DNA from: Cololabis saira
Lineage: Eukaryota; Chordata; Actinopteri; Beloniformes; Belonidae
Direction: 5' to 3'
DNA: 64,000 bases
NCBI RefSeq assembly: GCF_033807715.1
Contig: NC_084596.1
Location: 35,798,879-35,862,878 of the forward strand
The notes beneath the pieces are model-generated. The model had not been told where the DNA came from. It saw only the letters and a program-made list of their open reading frames with translations, and did not search any database. A program made the translations under genes and the position numbers. Below, piece after piece: positions 45,669-57,600 of this stretch; within the stretch, counting starts at the first letter, position 1; every line of letters begins with the position of its first letter.

Positions 45669-46334
45669 GAGCAAAGAGCAACTATGTTGCAACATGGTCT
45701 ATATAGCAATACAGATCTTAAGGAAATGTAACAAGTATAGTATAAATTCATACAAGTATAAATGTGATGCAAAATTGATGTGTAAGAATTCACAGGAGAA
45801 CAATTGCTTGTAAAATATTTGAAGTTTGAGTTTTTACGGTGGTAAAACATTCATTCTTTTGATGTCCCTATTATGACTAGCTGTGGGCTCACCTACCAGC
45901 TCTTATCATGAGTCCACCATACCACCCAGCTTCTAAAGGAATAAATGATCATCCTTTAATCCTCCTCTACAGAAAACTGCCAGACCCAACGTTTTCTTAT
46001 AATGACTCTTTGGTGTAGGACTGCTGGCAGAATGGAGGTAGAGACTTAAGTTGTTATGCATGGACGCAAAATCTGTGACATTTGAGGGGGCTGAGAAATA
46101 AATCTATATAATTCCATCATGTTGTATGCTGTACAACGTTTACGAATTTTGTTTCAACCTGAGACATGGATATGGATAACATTGTAAATCAATTTTACAA
46201 GAATGAATATCAGGTGTCAATAAGGTTTGTGAGCTGATCATATGATGGTGTCTTTTAAGACGTAGTTTTCCTGTATAAAGGGACAAAAAAAGAAACAAAC
46301 CTTAGCAGTAGCATCTGTGTCCAACTGGACTCTC

Positions 46335-46512
46335 AGCAGTCTGACCAGCACTCATCCCTCTGGAAAGCACCTAGGGACAACTTATGTTGTAATAGACGCT
46401 ATATTAATAAAATTGAATTATATTATCCATGCTGTACCCTTGTATGTGATTTCTTACTTGTGTTGTTCTCTCAGATGGAAGTCGCTTTGGATAAAAGTTA
46501 ATTGACAGTAGT
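46335..46512 (+). repeat. LINE/SINE 3'-tail fragments
   Basis: AGACGCTATATTAATAAAAT followed by TGAATTATAT looks like an L2-type LINE 3' end. A second short block, AAGTCGCTTTGGATAAAAGT, matches a common fish interspersed-repeat end. Both are too short to classify. Confidence 0.45.
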
Positions 46513-46684
46513 AGTAACTGTTGCTGTAAAATAACAGGTTTGCACTGGCAAGCGAGCGAGAAGCTGGGTCACACCCTGGACATGACAGAACCACAATAAA
46601 CATGACGAACCTGTCGGCCAACATATACGAACTGTAACCAAGACATAGTGGGCCTTAACAACGACCCTGAGGGACACAGCCTAA

Positions 46685-47165
46685 AGCTTGAGTTATGGTT
46701 CTGCGTCAAAGCGACGCCGTGCCTACGGCGTGTGGTAAGCGTCGACGTGTACCACACGCCGTCACTGACGCCGTCACTGACGTGCACCTCCCGAAAATTG
46801 TAACTACGCGTCGAGGCGACGCAGACCACACGCAGACCGAGAGGGCTGTGATTGGTTTGCTTGGAAGCAACGCATTTCCGGTTTCCGGTTTGAAGTAGTT
46901 GTGAACTTTCAGCGCTCTTTTCTTCGTGTATGTGTGATTTTTTTTGTTTTGTTTTTTTTTGCACAATAATTGTCCTTATCTCTTTGATTTACTGTGACTG
47001 GAAAAAGTTGGATAAACCATTCAGGAAAAGATAGCGAATTAGCAGTCACGGGGGGTACTGCACCGCGGCGAAATGGAGTGACGGAGAAGTCCGAAGGGTT
47101 CAAGACGGCGTCACAGCGACGGCGTGTGCACGGCGTTGGTTTGATGCAGAACCATAATTCAAGCT
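46685..47165. mobile_element. Harbinger-like MITE with TAA duplication
   Basis: The left end AGCTTGAGTTATGGTTCTGC is inverted at the right (GCAGAACCATAATTCAAGCT), about 25 bases with few mismatches. A 3-bp TAA lies on both sides (46682-46684 and 47166-47168), as expected for PIF/Harbinger. Inside is a GC-rich, partly palindromic block rich in ACGCCGT and GGCGTGT words. No transposase is present. Confidence 0.8.
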
Positions 47166-47168
47166 TAA

Positions 47169-49776
47169 GAAAACACACGTGTGCCTTAGGTAGACGGTTG
47201 AACACCGAAGGTCGATGGGCTCTCAGGTGTGGCACTAGAGAGTCTCACAGTCGTAACTGCTCTCTCATGTTCATGGCCACACTCTCCATTTACATATAAC
47301 ATAAAAAATATGTAGCAAATGCTACTTGTATAGGTTTTAACTGTTGTATGAATAAGTGTTTTTTATAAATTGCTTATGCTCACGAAAACAACCTTATATC
47401 CAGTCAAAGAACCCATATGCAGGTTCACAGCTAAGGTCCAAAGGGGAAAGGATTTATAGCAGAAGGGATGACACAGATGAAAATAAAGAAGAAAAAAAAC
47501 CCGGGCCAAATGCAAGAACATTATCACAAAACCTAAAATCACCAACAAATCAGAAACAATCCTGACAACAAACAAACTTCGTCCAACAATGGCTCCAAGC
47601 ACAGAACAAAACACATGGTGATTCAAGAGGAGGGCTCCCAGAAGAGATTGTGTGGATGATTAAAGAGAGAGAAACAGGACAGCTCAACCTTCAGCACAAC
47701 AAGTCCATTTCTTTTGAGAAGGCCTCCAGGAAAACACTAATTTATCAAAAGACAGCTAATGTGCTGTAACTTGTTTGGTAATTCTGCTGGACCGTCACCA
47801 CACCCTCCACATCAAGAACATGCAACAGATAAGAGACATAAACATGAGGAAGGAAGATAAATAAGTAAAGAAAAAGAGAGGGGATCAGCATTGACTCATA
47901 ATACACATTTTTAATTGACTTGCGAATACTTCCATGACGGCAGAGAGAGGTCCATCCCCATCACGATCCCTACTGCCAACATTCCTGTTGTTGTTTTAAG
48001 GAATTTAAACATATATTGACTAGCTGTGTTCTTAAACCACTGAGGTTTAATAACTGATTATTCACTCGACTTTCCTTTGTATTTAACTACTTTTGAGTTA
48101 GTCTACTGTTATTAATGCTGATGCTCACAGGCAAATACATTTTCTCTAAAGTACTCACGCCACCAGACTAATGTCTGCTAAAGGCAGAGTTTTGAAAAGT
48201 AGCTCCAATTTGCTTAATTCATTGATTAATTGCATTATCCCGGGAATTGGATGTCAAATGTATTCAAGGCATTATATTACACAGCAACTCATCAGAAGCA
48301 GTAATAATGCCACGCACGTATAGAGGTTAAAAAATTTAAAAGGACAAAACAACATTTTTTTACCCAGCATTTCATTACCCATGGCCTTTTAAATTGTACT
48401 CCAATCTTTTATCCAGAAGGGGGAATTAGCCGAGCCCTCTCATCCATGCAGGGTTTCTTTTTATATTAAAGATGGTGGATATGAGTCAGATCAGCTCCCA
48501 GATGGCACTGGAATTGGCCACAAATTCCTGCCTCTTTATCCCAACATGATGTGTACTCTGTGGCACGACAGCCAGGAAAGATTTGGGGGAAAAGATGAAA
48601 AACTTTGATAACACAGAAAGCGATGACAGAGGGCAGCTGAAAGCACGAAAATATGTGGTGTTTATGGGTATGGAAACTGGTAAAAAATTAAAATAAAAAC
48701 AAATATGCTCTAGAAAGGACTCACTGTTTATTCATTGTTTTTGTTAGATGAGGTAACACCCATGCTACCTCATAAAGCCTTAAGTAACACATGAAATATA
48801 GATGTAGTCTTTTTTGTCTGTCTTTTTCAGTTCATTATAATCACTTTAAGATGTCTGTAAAAAAAAAGAATAAATAATCTCAGCCTCAACTCAGGGTTAG
48901 CAGCTGATTTTATTTTCTCAAATCTTTTTTATTGTCAGTGGTATAATCAGATGTGAATGGTCCACAGGGGCTTTTGTAAATCAATGAAATTAGTGATTTA
49001 TTTATTTATTTTTCTGTGAAAATGTCAGCTAAAAACAGTCAGGGTGGCGTGTTTTGTCAGACGCATTATGTTAATAGTCTTCACAGCAAAGTAGTACCGC
49101 CATCAGACTGCTCAAAAAAAGAAGTCTTGAGCAGAAAATGGCTGGGGTGTTTATGTTTGAATTTTAATTTTAAGATTACTGTCTGCAGACTTTCAGAGTT
49201 AGTATGTTGGGCCTGGTATTTAACAGACAACCTTTACAGGGTGAGTCATCTCTTATTTTCAGAATATGAAATACTCTATTGATGAGAAATACTAATCTGA
49301 GCTTCCATCATATTAAAAAAATAAAATAAAAAAGACTTGCAAGTGTGATAACAACTGTACAAGAGGTTAGGTTAGAGATTTAGACTCTAAATTCTGTGAG
49401 ATGCCTTGATATTACTTTTATTGTGAACTGGCATTGTACAAATACACTGACCTAAATTAAGTCCGACTGATAGATATATGTACAGTACATATCCTTGAAG
49501 CCTAATATTTCTTTCACAGTGTTTTTCTTTTTTTTAATAACCTACACTGATTAAAAATGGTGAATGACACTGGGGGCAGCTGGGCAGACATTTAGCATCT
49601 CCAATTTGGAAACCCCAGTACTCAGCTGGAAAAAGTTGGATTGTCCACTTGAAGTGAAAGAGTTCAAGTATCTCAGGGTGTTGTGCAAGATTAGGGGAAG
49701 AGGAGCATGAGATTGATGCATGCGGTAGGTAGTATAAACGTTACTCTTTCAGGGAAGGCATTTGTTTGAAACCAAA
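47169..49776. other. Intergenic DNA, nothing recognised
   Basis: No gene seen. A word shared with the Harbinger-like element at 60959 (ACTAGAGAGTCTCA near 47234) may be a fragment of that family. Confidence 0.45.
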
Positions 49777-50649
49777 GGGCTTTTCCACTAGTTCCTACTC
49801 AGCCCGACTCGGCTTGCCTCCACTCGGTTTGGCGCTTTCCCACTAGGGGTCTAACCGTGCCGAGTAGATACTTTTTGTATCTACTCTGCCGAGGTTCTAA
49901 GTGGGCTGAGTTGGGCTGAGTCGGCTGTATCTGACATCATCACACTACAGGCCACCGATTGGTCAGGGGGTTGGGAGTTAGACGTCTGAGTTAGGAGGCG
50001 GAAATCGGCGAATGAGCGACTCTGGCGGCGGCTTCTTGTTCATTGTATTCGACAGGCAATGACAGTGCAAAAGTCTGTTTGGTGATCCAACTCTGAGGTG
50101 CAGATGTTCATAAACCTGGTGGCTGAGGAGAGAATTAAAAAGGGATCTAGATGGGCGATAAGGAACGACAAGATCTAAGAAAAATTAAAAAGCGTCCCCG
50201 CTTGAAGCTTCTCTCACTCTCAATTTTTAACTTGATATCGAACACAAGCCACATCTTTAGTGTTGTCTTCTTCGTTTAGATCAGGGGTCTCGGACTCCAG
50301 TCCTCGAGCGCTGCATCCCTGCATGTTTTAGATGTTACCCTGCTTCAGCACACCGTGATACAAGGAGCTGTGTCAACAACGGAGTTCTCCAGACCTTGTT
50401 GACAAGCTGGTGACGACCATTAATTAGAATCAGGTGTGTTGATACAAGGAGACACCTAAAACATGCAGGACTGCGGCCCTCGAGGACTGGAGTCTGAGAC
50501 CCCTGGTTTAGATCACACAATCAAATATGTCACAGCAGCTTCTCTCCCACTCGCCTACTTCTGCTCCAGGTGCTGAATTGTTATGGAAAAGAAACCAGGC
50601 CGAGTTGAGTTGAGATGAGCTGAGATGAGTAGAGCCGAGTAGGTTCTAG
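49777..50649. mobile_element. DNA-transposon-like repeat with inverted ends, truncated on the right
   Basis: The left end reads GGGCTTTTCCACTAGTTCCT with ACTCAGCCCGACTCGG. The right end (GTAGAGCCGAGTAGGTTCTAG) is its imperfect inverse but stops short of the matching TGGAAAAGCCC. It is interrupted by the element at 50282-50505 and abutted by the one at 50650-50877. Superfamily uncertain. Confidence 0.65.
50282..50505. mobile_element. hAT-type MITE, family 4, copy A (nested)
   Basis: The ends CAGGGGTCTCGGACTCCAGT and the inverse ACTGGAGTCTGAGACCCCTG are followed inward by CCTCGAG. A perfect 8-bp duplication GTTTAGAT flanks it (50274-50281 and 50506-50513). The whole 224-bp element is nearly palindromic. 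It is inserted within the repeat at 49777-50649. Confidence 0.92.
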
Positions 50650-50877
50650 CAGGGGTGTCCAAAGTCGGTCCTCGAGGGCCGCAGTCCTGCATGTTTTAGT
50701 TGTTTCCCTGCATCAACACACCTGATTCTAATTAACGGTCGTCACCAACTTGTCATCAAAGACTGGATAGTTATGTTGATGACCAAGCTCCTTGTATGTA
50801 TCACGGTTTGATAAAAAAGGGACATGTCTAAAACACGCAGGACACCGGCCCTCGAGGACCAACTTTGGACACCCCTG
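50650..50877. mobile_element. hAT-type MITE, family 4, copy B
   Basis: The ends CAGGGGTGTCCAAAGT and the inverse ACTTTGGACACCCCTG share internal blocks (GTCCTCGAGGGCCGCAGTCC, ACACACCTGATTCTAATTAA) with copy A. No clean 8-bp duplication is seen (GGTTCTAG left, TCTCGACC right). It sits where the outer repeat loses its right end. Confidence 0.85.
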
Positions 50878-51400
50878 TCTCGACCAACAGCTCCTTCACC
50901 GGCCCGGGACTCCCCCCTCTGCCTCCCTCTGGTGGTCGCTCCAATTATCTCCCAAATTAAAAGCTCCTTACCTGCTGTTAATTAATAAAAGCCCCCCCGG
51001 GAACCTGTGCACCTTGGTGCGTCTGGGCTCATGGATACTTGCTCTGGAAGACTTGTTCTGCGCCACTGATCATCCCCCCTCCCTACAGCTCCAACCCCAT
51101 CCTACTAGGACGATCCCTCTTCTCCCTCAAGGACGCGCCTCCCAACACACACTTCTCTCCAAAGAGAGAGATGCAGGTATGAAGTGGATGAAGTGGAGGT
51201 GGGGGAGAGCTGGAGCAGCAGGGACTGCTGTCCGCTGAGACACCGACAACACGGGCAGGATGTGCTGTGGTACTGACGACTTTCTTTCCTGCTCTGCCTC
51301 GAGGAGGCGGTCGCAGGTGTAGCCTCTTTACTCACCTCCAGCCTACTACTACTCTCCATCTCTCATTTCCACACACACCACAGCCTCGCCCCCTCCCTCT
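50878..51400. other. Region upstream of rem2 exon 1, partly repeat-like
   Basis: A stretch TTAATTAATAAAAGCC followed by ACCTTGGTGCGTCTGGGCTC looks like the end of a retrotransposon (LTR or LINE) but is too short to name. After about 51060 the sequence is pyrimidine-rich and probably promoter-proximal. The 148-codon frame at 50792-51238 begins inside the MITE and is not a gene. Confidence 0.4.
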
Positions 51401-51590
51401 CACGCACAGGAAGGTATGTTTACGCGCCTGAGTGGGGAGAAGAAGCTCGCGGTGGATGAATCCCGGTGCGTCTCCTTTGTGCGCCGCGGCGCTCCGCTGT
51501 TGTGAACGTGATGCCGGCTTTACGGACCGCTCAGATGACCTGAAGCTCGCAGCACCCCGGCCATAAAGAACAGTCCTATTGATAATAACC
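51400..51590 (+). promoter_or_regulatory. rem2: GC/CpG-rich 5' leader of rem2 with two short upstream ORFs
   Basis: This is the most CpG-dense non-repeat stretch of the region. Two upstream ORFs precede the start codon: 51456-51566 (36 codons plus TAA) and 51511-51543 (10 codons plus TGA), overlapping in different frames. The main start ACCATGG is in strong context at 51591. The transcription start is not visible, so it is not certain that both uORFs are in the mRNA. Confidence 0.5.
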
Positions 51591-51602
51591 ATGGCTGATC
51601 AG
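51591..51602 (+). CDS. rem2: rem2 exon 1 coding part (M-A-D-Q)
   Basis: Four codons after ACCATGG end in CAG and a consensus donor GTAAGA. The frame joins exon 2 in phase 0. If this first exon were not used, translation could begin at ATG 55399 instead. The strong Kozak context and donor favour it. Confidence 0.65.
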
Positions 51603-54600
51603 GTAAGACGACGCAATTTTCTTCAATCCACCTTGTGCGTTCTGCACAATACCCAAAAACACGCACACGCACACACGCATGGGCAGCACAGATCTATTAT
51701 CCCACCACACTTTTTTACCTCAGTTAAGAACGTGGGGCATTTATTACTCTTAAATGAATGGACTTTCAGACTGTCTCTGCAACAGAAAAGCGGCTGTAAA
51801 CTAACCGTTATGTTCACATTTTTTTACTCACTGTGTCGGATTTCTGCATTATTTCTGACCTCAAGGATCGCTGTGATATTTCTGTGTTCAGGTGACCTAA
51901 ATCATTTGTCAGGTTTAAAATCGTAAGGGCGCTCAAACCATCAATTATTCATGGTGTTGTTCAAGAGCTTTTTTTTTTTTCCTCTTCTCAATGAATTCAT
52001 AAATAACTTATTTATATCTTAAAAAATAATGACCGCGTGGTGTGAAATATAGCAGCCAATGACCGAAGTACGGCTCTGAAGGAAGCAGCAGGGTCGGGTT
52101 GTAGAAGTAAAAGAATGAAAAAGACAGCGCTTGTAGTATTAATTTTGTATTGTGCGCCGTGTTTGCCCCAGTTTCTCCTGGCGAGAGAGGGATTAACCCC
52201 TGACACACCGGCTCAGCCCGCAGAGCCCGGTTTCCCATCTCTGCAAGTAGATATCAGACTGTTAATGCATGCTTAATTGATTAACTCCAATCAGGCTGCC
52301 CTATCTGAGCTCCCTCGTTGATCCTATGTGGAGCTTTTGTCTGTGTGTGTGTGCAAGAGCGTGTGAGTGTGTTTAAACATACATAGGTGTCACAGCGACC
52401 ACGCCTCAGTCATGCCATATTACAATAACACGTTCTACAACAATACACTGCACAGCACAAAGTGATATTTAACTATACAAAAGCCTACTATGAAATAATG
52501 TACAGAACAGTATAGTGTTGAATCGATGCGTGGACTAAAACCCACCACAGATAAGATACACTGTTTTACTACTATGTTAAACCACACCAAACTATTTATA
52601 AACGCTACACTTGTGCAGTGGGTCATTTCTTATAATACCATAGCACTATACTCCAGAGTCTTACATTGTATAACAATGGATTCCACAGTATTACAGTTAT
52701 ACACAACAACAATATACTACACCATACTACAGTATAATGACACAGTATGATACCCGGACCATCAGAACACAGCTGTCATGCAAGGAAAGCAAAAGAGGAG
52801 AGAACAATAAATGACAGATCTGATTTTGTAAAGGTTATTGAAGTAAGTGTAAACACTTTAAACTGAACTCCCATTTCTTCAGCAGAGAAGGGCTTTGTAT
52901 GTTGAAATTGGATCTAAAAAACTTTCCACCAGTGACGGGTCAGTAAGGTCTGCAGTTTTGATGGCAATATCTGAGTTGAGATGATTGCTTCAGCAAAGAG
53001 AGGAGTTGACTCAGAGTGATCCAATTTGAACCTATTCTGTTGTAAGTGGGCCTATCAGTTTAACAGAAGTATGCCTGATGTGCCAAGAGATTGCTGCTGT
53101 GTACATAGTACATCAAGACAATTTTTATAAACTTGTCAAAAGGAGGGTTTCCAGTAGTAGGCATCCGGGGTAAATTTACTGGACATCGATTGTTGTGTCT
53201 TAGTTACAAGGAATCATCCAATTAGAAATTTGGGGGACTTCTCTGGGGCTGAAATCACTGCCATGGGGAACTTCAGCACTGCTATGAAAGAAAGCTGTAC
53301 AGGGCGTGTTGTTAGCTCAGGGCTGTTTGGGTATGCCTCAGGCAGGGAAACAACATTCAACCCTCTCCTGATGTCCCCTTCATGTTTGAGCTCTCTTCTC
53401 ATTAATCACCACCATCCCTGATGTGCAAACACAGAAAAAAGGAACCCAACCATCTCAGCTCCCTCCATCTTATTTGTTGTTTATGTTGATTTTGCGTTGA
53501 AAATGTTACAGAACAGGTACATTGATGGATTGTTGTGTCACGTAATGGAGACACAGCAGCTTAAAAGGATGGAGGTAGAGGTGAGCTGTTATACTTTTCA
53601 TGTCCGAGGTTTTAACACGGACCCCTACTAACGGAAACCTGCTCATGGATGTGGAAAGAAGGAAAAAGTCCTATAAAACTTCCTCCAACCTAATTTCCAG
53701 GGAGCAAATTTTTCAAAAGCAGTCAAGCATCAAAAAATCGGAAACAATTAAGAATCTACTGTCATTCAAACGTTCAAAAAACAAGCCTTAATTTGAAGGT
53801 GTTTTGCTTTTTAACTAGATAATATGGATTACTGGTAAACTGTGCCCATATTTTATTTAAGTGAATCAATACATTGATTAGGTGTGTCAATCTGTCTCTG
53901 TACCATACACAGCCTTCAAAACAACACTTCACAGCTTCACACTTTACCCGTTTTTCTTTTTTCTGTGTTTCACAACAACAGAGGATGTATAGATATAGTT
54001 AAAAATGTATAGTGTCAATTCCTATGTTGTAATAAAGCACAGAAGACCACAGTCATGTAAGTCTTACAATACAATTCTGACAAACAACACATTACACTGT
54101 TACAGACACTTAACTATGCCACATGATTTATTACTGTATTATGATATGAACTATGATGGTGACATGGTGTGTAGCCTTTATTTTAAAGTATCTAATGATG
54201 TTATTGCAAATAGATTTACAAATGTGACTAAATTAATGCTGGAGCTGCCATCTACTATGCTAAAGAAAGACAAACTCATGATGTGAAACCAATTTTCCTA
54301 TTTCAGTTGCACCTGTGCAGTCAGTCATTTCTAAACAAGCCCAAGGCAGCATCAATGCAGCAAAGCCTAATTTGAGTGTATAGCGCTTAAAGTATCTAGT
54401 TTGTAGGATCATGTCAATCTCCTAGTCAAAGGTGTTGGGCTTAAAGTAAATTGGGAGAATTTCCTTTTATATACTAACGCTGAGCTACTGTTGTATTAGA
54501 GTGTGCGGCTGTTCTGTTTGCATCACTCTCCTCTAATTAAGTGCCAATAGAGCAGTTAGCTTTGCCTCAGGCAGACACGGAGCCACAGATGCCCAGCAGG

Positions 54601-57600
54601 ACTGCTGGAGCTCCATTAATTGCAGTATTAATATTGATGAGGGTCATCTATGGTTGACCTGCTGCTATAGCAAAATGCACACACATGCACTGAAGCACAT
54701 GCACAGTTTTCTCAGCCAAACTATTTGTCTTGTGATGGAGAAGTTCCTGTAACCCTCAGTATCAATTTCCCAAAGCATTTGAAATAGCAATTTTATTGTT
54801 TAAATATTTTGACCTGTTTTCATGTGAATTTTTGCTGCACTCACTTCGCACAATGTTCAGTACAGCTTGCAGCCCATATTACCTGAAATTGTAGCATCTC
54901 TCCTTCCACTCCCTCGTGTTTCACATAATCCTACGACCTCCTCTTTGTCTCATCTCTCCTCATTTGCTACAAGTCCTTGCCAGACTGCTGTCTCTTAAAG
55001 CCTTCAGTGGCTCTCCCTGCCTGTGTGTCTCCCTCATCTCATTACCCCACAACCCCACACCACTACCTTCTCTCTCCTCCCTTTCTTCCCTTTGACCTCC
55101 TGCTTTTTCATCAGCATCTTTCTCTCTCTGTCTCGCACACACACTGCTACCTCATCTGTCTCACTTCCATTGTTATCGCCTCCTTCTTTACACACAGTGA
55201 CAGTAGAGACATCCCTGCCACCATTTGCGAGTGATAACATTTACTAGAACAGACAGTATATCTGCCAGACAGGTAGATACACAGCCTGTTTGTAACGCAT
55301 TTTAAAGCCATAGTTTGTCACACCCAAGGGTTCAATTCTAGACGTGTACACTTAAGTCTTTTTTTCCTATCTGTCTCAATTTAATTCTACAGTACAGTAT
55401 GTTTCTCACTACGGCGCCGCCCCTCCGCCGAGGGAGCACCCCCGTGCCGGTGAAACACCAGCTGCGGAGGGAAGAGGCCGTATCGGAGGACTGTGACTGG
55501 ATCCCAGGCTTGGAGGAGCCAACCACGTTGCCTATCAGTGATACAGGATTGCCTCGGGACGAATCATTCGGCCATTTGGCAGCAGCACAACCAGCTTACC
55601 AAAGCCATGGCGGGGCACTGAAGATAGTCCTACTGGGACAGAACGGCGTGGGCAAGTCGTCACTTGCCTTATCCCTGGCAGGACAGTCGGACAGATCTCT
55701 CTCTATAGACTCTGAGACACAAGCTTGTGGTAATGACCAAACAGGGGTTGGGGACATTTTTAAGCTTCACAGTTTTATATGGAAGGTTGATTGTAGAGAA
55801 CACATCTCTGTGAGATCAATGCATTCTTTACTTAGTCTTAAAACAGGTTCTCCCAAACTGCTAATTTGCTCATCTGTAGTATATCCTAACTAGGACAACA
55901 TTTTTTTTAAACAATATTTTTATAAATTTTTCACTTTTACAAGTAAAGAATGGATACATAATATGATCCACTGAAATAACAAGCAAAACAGGCAAACAAA
56001 CAAACAGAACAAAAAAAAAAAAAACGAAACAAAACACCAGCTCAGATCCATATAAATAATATCCTGGGTTACAGTAAAAATGCACAGTCTGACCAGTCAA
56101 GAAAATCAATGCAACATGATACTAGAGACATCAGGCTGTACATAGTTCAAGTAGGGCTCCCAAACTTTATAGAATTGGTCTGTTTTTGAATGTAATGTAC
56201 ATGTAAGGTACTTAATGGCACTAGATCAAACACCAATCTTTGCCAGCATTAACAGTTGGTACTTTTTCATTGATCCACTGCAATAAAATATTCTTCCTCG
56301 CTGCATAAGTAAGAATACAATACAGCCTTCAATTATGTTTTTACGTTAAGTGTTGTCTTGGGAGGCCCAATACGAGAGATACGGGGTCCATCTCCAGTTT
56401 TAAGTCCAATATCTTTTCTATTTCAGATAGCACATTAGACCAATACATTTGCCGTTTACAACATGACCAAAAAACAATGAGTTAGTTAGGGTACCAATTT
56501 CTATCTTGCATTTTAGGCACATGGGTGAGAGGGTAGGATTGAAGTGATGTCTACGGTTGGGGGATATGTGCATTCTGTGTATAATTTTTAACTGTATTGC
56601 TTGAGCGTGATTGCAAACTGAAATTAATTTAGCATGACTCCATACATCCTTCCATTCTTCATCCTCAATTATGATTTGAATTGATATGTTTATTTGGTCA
56701 CGTTGTAAAAGTCAGTAGTCAATACAAAGTTTTTTGCATGTAGATCAAGCAAGGACCAAAAGGTGTAGACTGAAGCCAAAGCTTATTTTGTCTACCCTTT
56801 TAACACAATGTCAACGTCCCACTATTGTGCAAGATTTGAAAAAACAAAACAGTGACGTATGATCATCTACTTAATAGACCTCTGACCAGTCAGGGTCTGG
56901 ACAAAGAACATCTGAGGGTATATAGGAGTGTCTGATACTTGGGTGTAGCTAAATTTATAGTGAACCCTGTGGATTATGTTGCAGGTTGAGATTATCAGTG
57001 GATTTTTGAGAACTAAGTGAACATGTCGATTTTGTGCTCTTTGAGCATTTCTTAAAATAATATTTTTATCTTTATGATGCTCTGCGGGGGCAGGTGGCTA
57101 CAGTAGGGGAATGGTGTTATCATATTGGGGTGTGAGATTGGTCTGCACAAATTTGGAGAAAGTTCTGCAGACTGTGGAGTTGTGGAGCTCCACTATAGAC
57201 TGGAACCATGCAACCTCCACCTTACAGAGCAGGCCAGACAGCTAGATTGTTCTTGGGTTTCTTGGAAAACTTTCACAGAAATCCAAGATATTTATTCATG
57301 TCAAGGTAAAGTGTCCAGTTGGCATGAATAGCTAACTCATGTATTACAGTGCTGTGAAAAAGTATTGTTTTTTTACTTTTTTGTCACACTTGCATGTTTC
57401 AGATCCTTACATCAATTCTAAATTCAACCACTGTGAATACAAAATGCAGTTTATAAATGATGATTTTATTTATTTGAGAAAAAAGCTATCTTGGTCTTGT
57501 GTGAAAAAGTGATGCCCCCTTTGGTAAATCATAAAATAACGGTGATTAACCACCTTTTTTGAAAGCTGAGTTCAATTTTACTAGCCACAACCAATTCTGA

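Noticed and set aside
46569..46964. 131-codon minus-strand frame and other frames at 46.6-47.2 kb
   Set aside because: They overlap the Harbinger-like MITE at 46685-47165 and come from its palindromic GC-rich interior.
50792..51238. 148-codon frame upstream of rem2
   Set aside because: It starts inside a MITE and runs through repeat-like and pyrimidine-rich DNA; low-complexity Pro/Ser/Leu product without motif.
53600..53788. 63-codon Lys/Ser-rich frame in rem2 intron 1
   Set aside because: Composition is mildly protein-like, but there is no acceptor, donor or known motif, and it would not join rem2.
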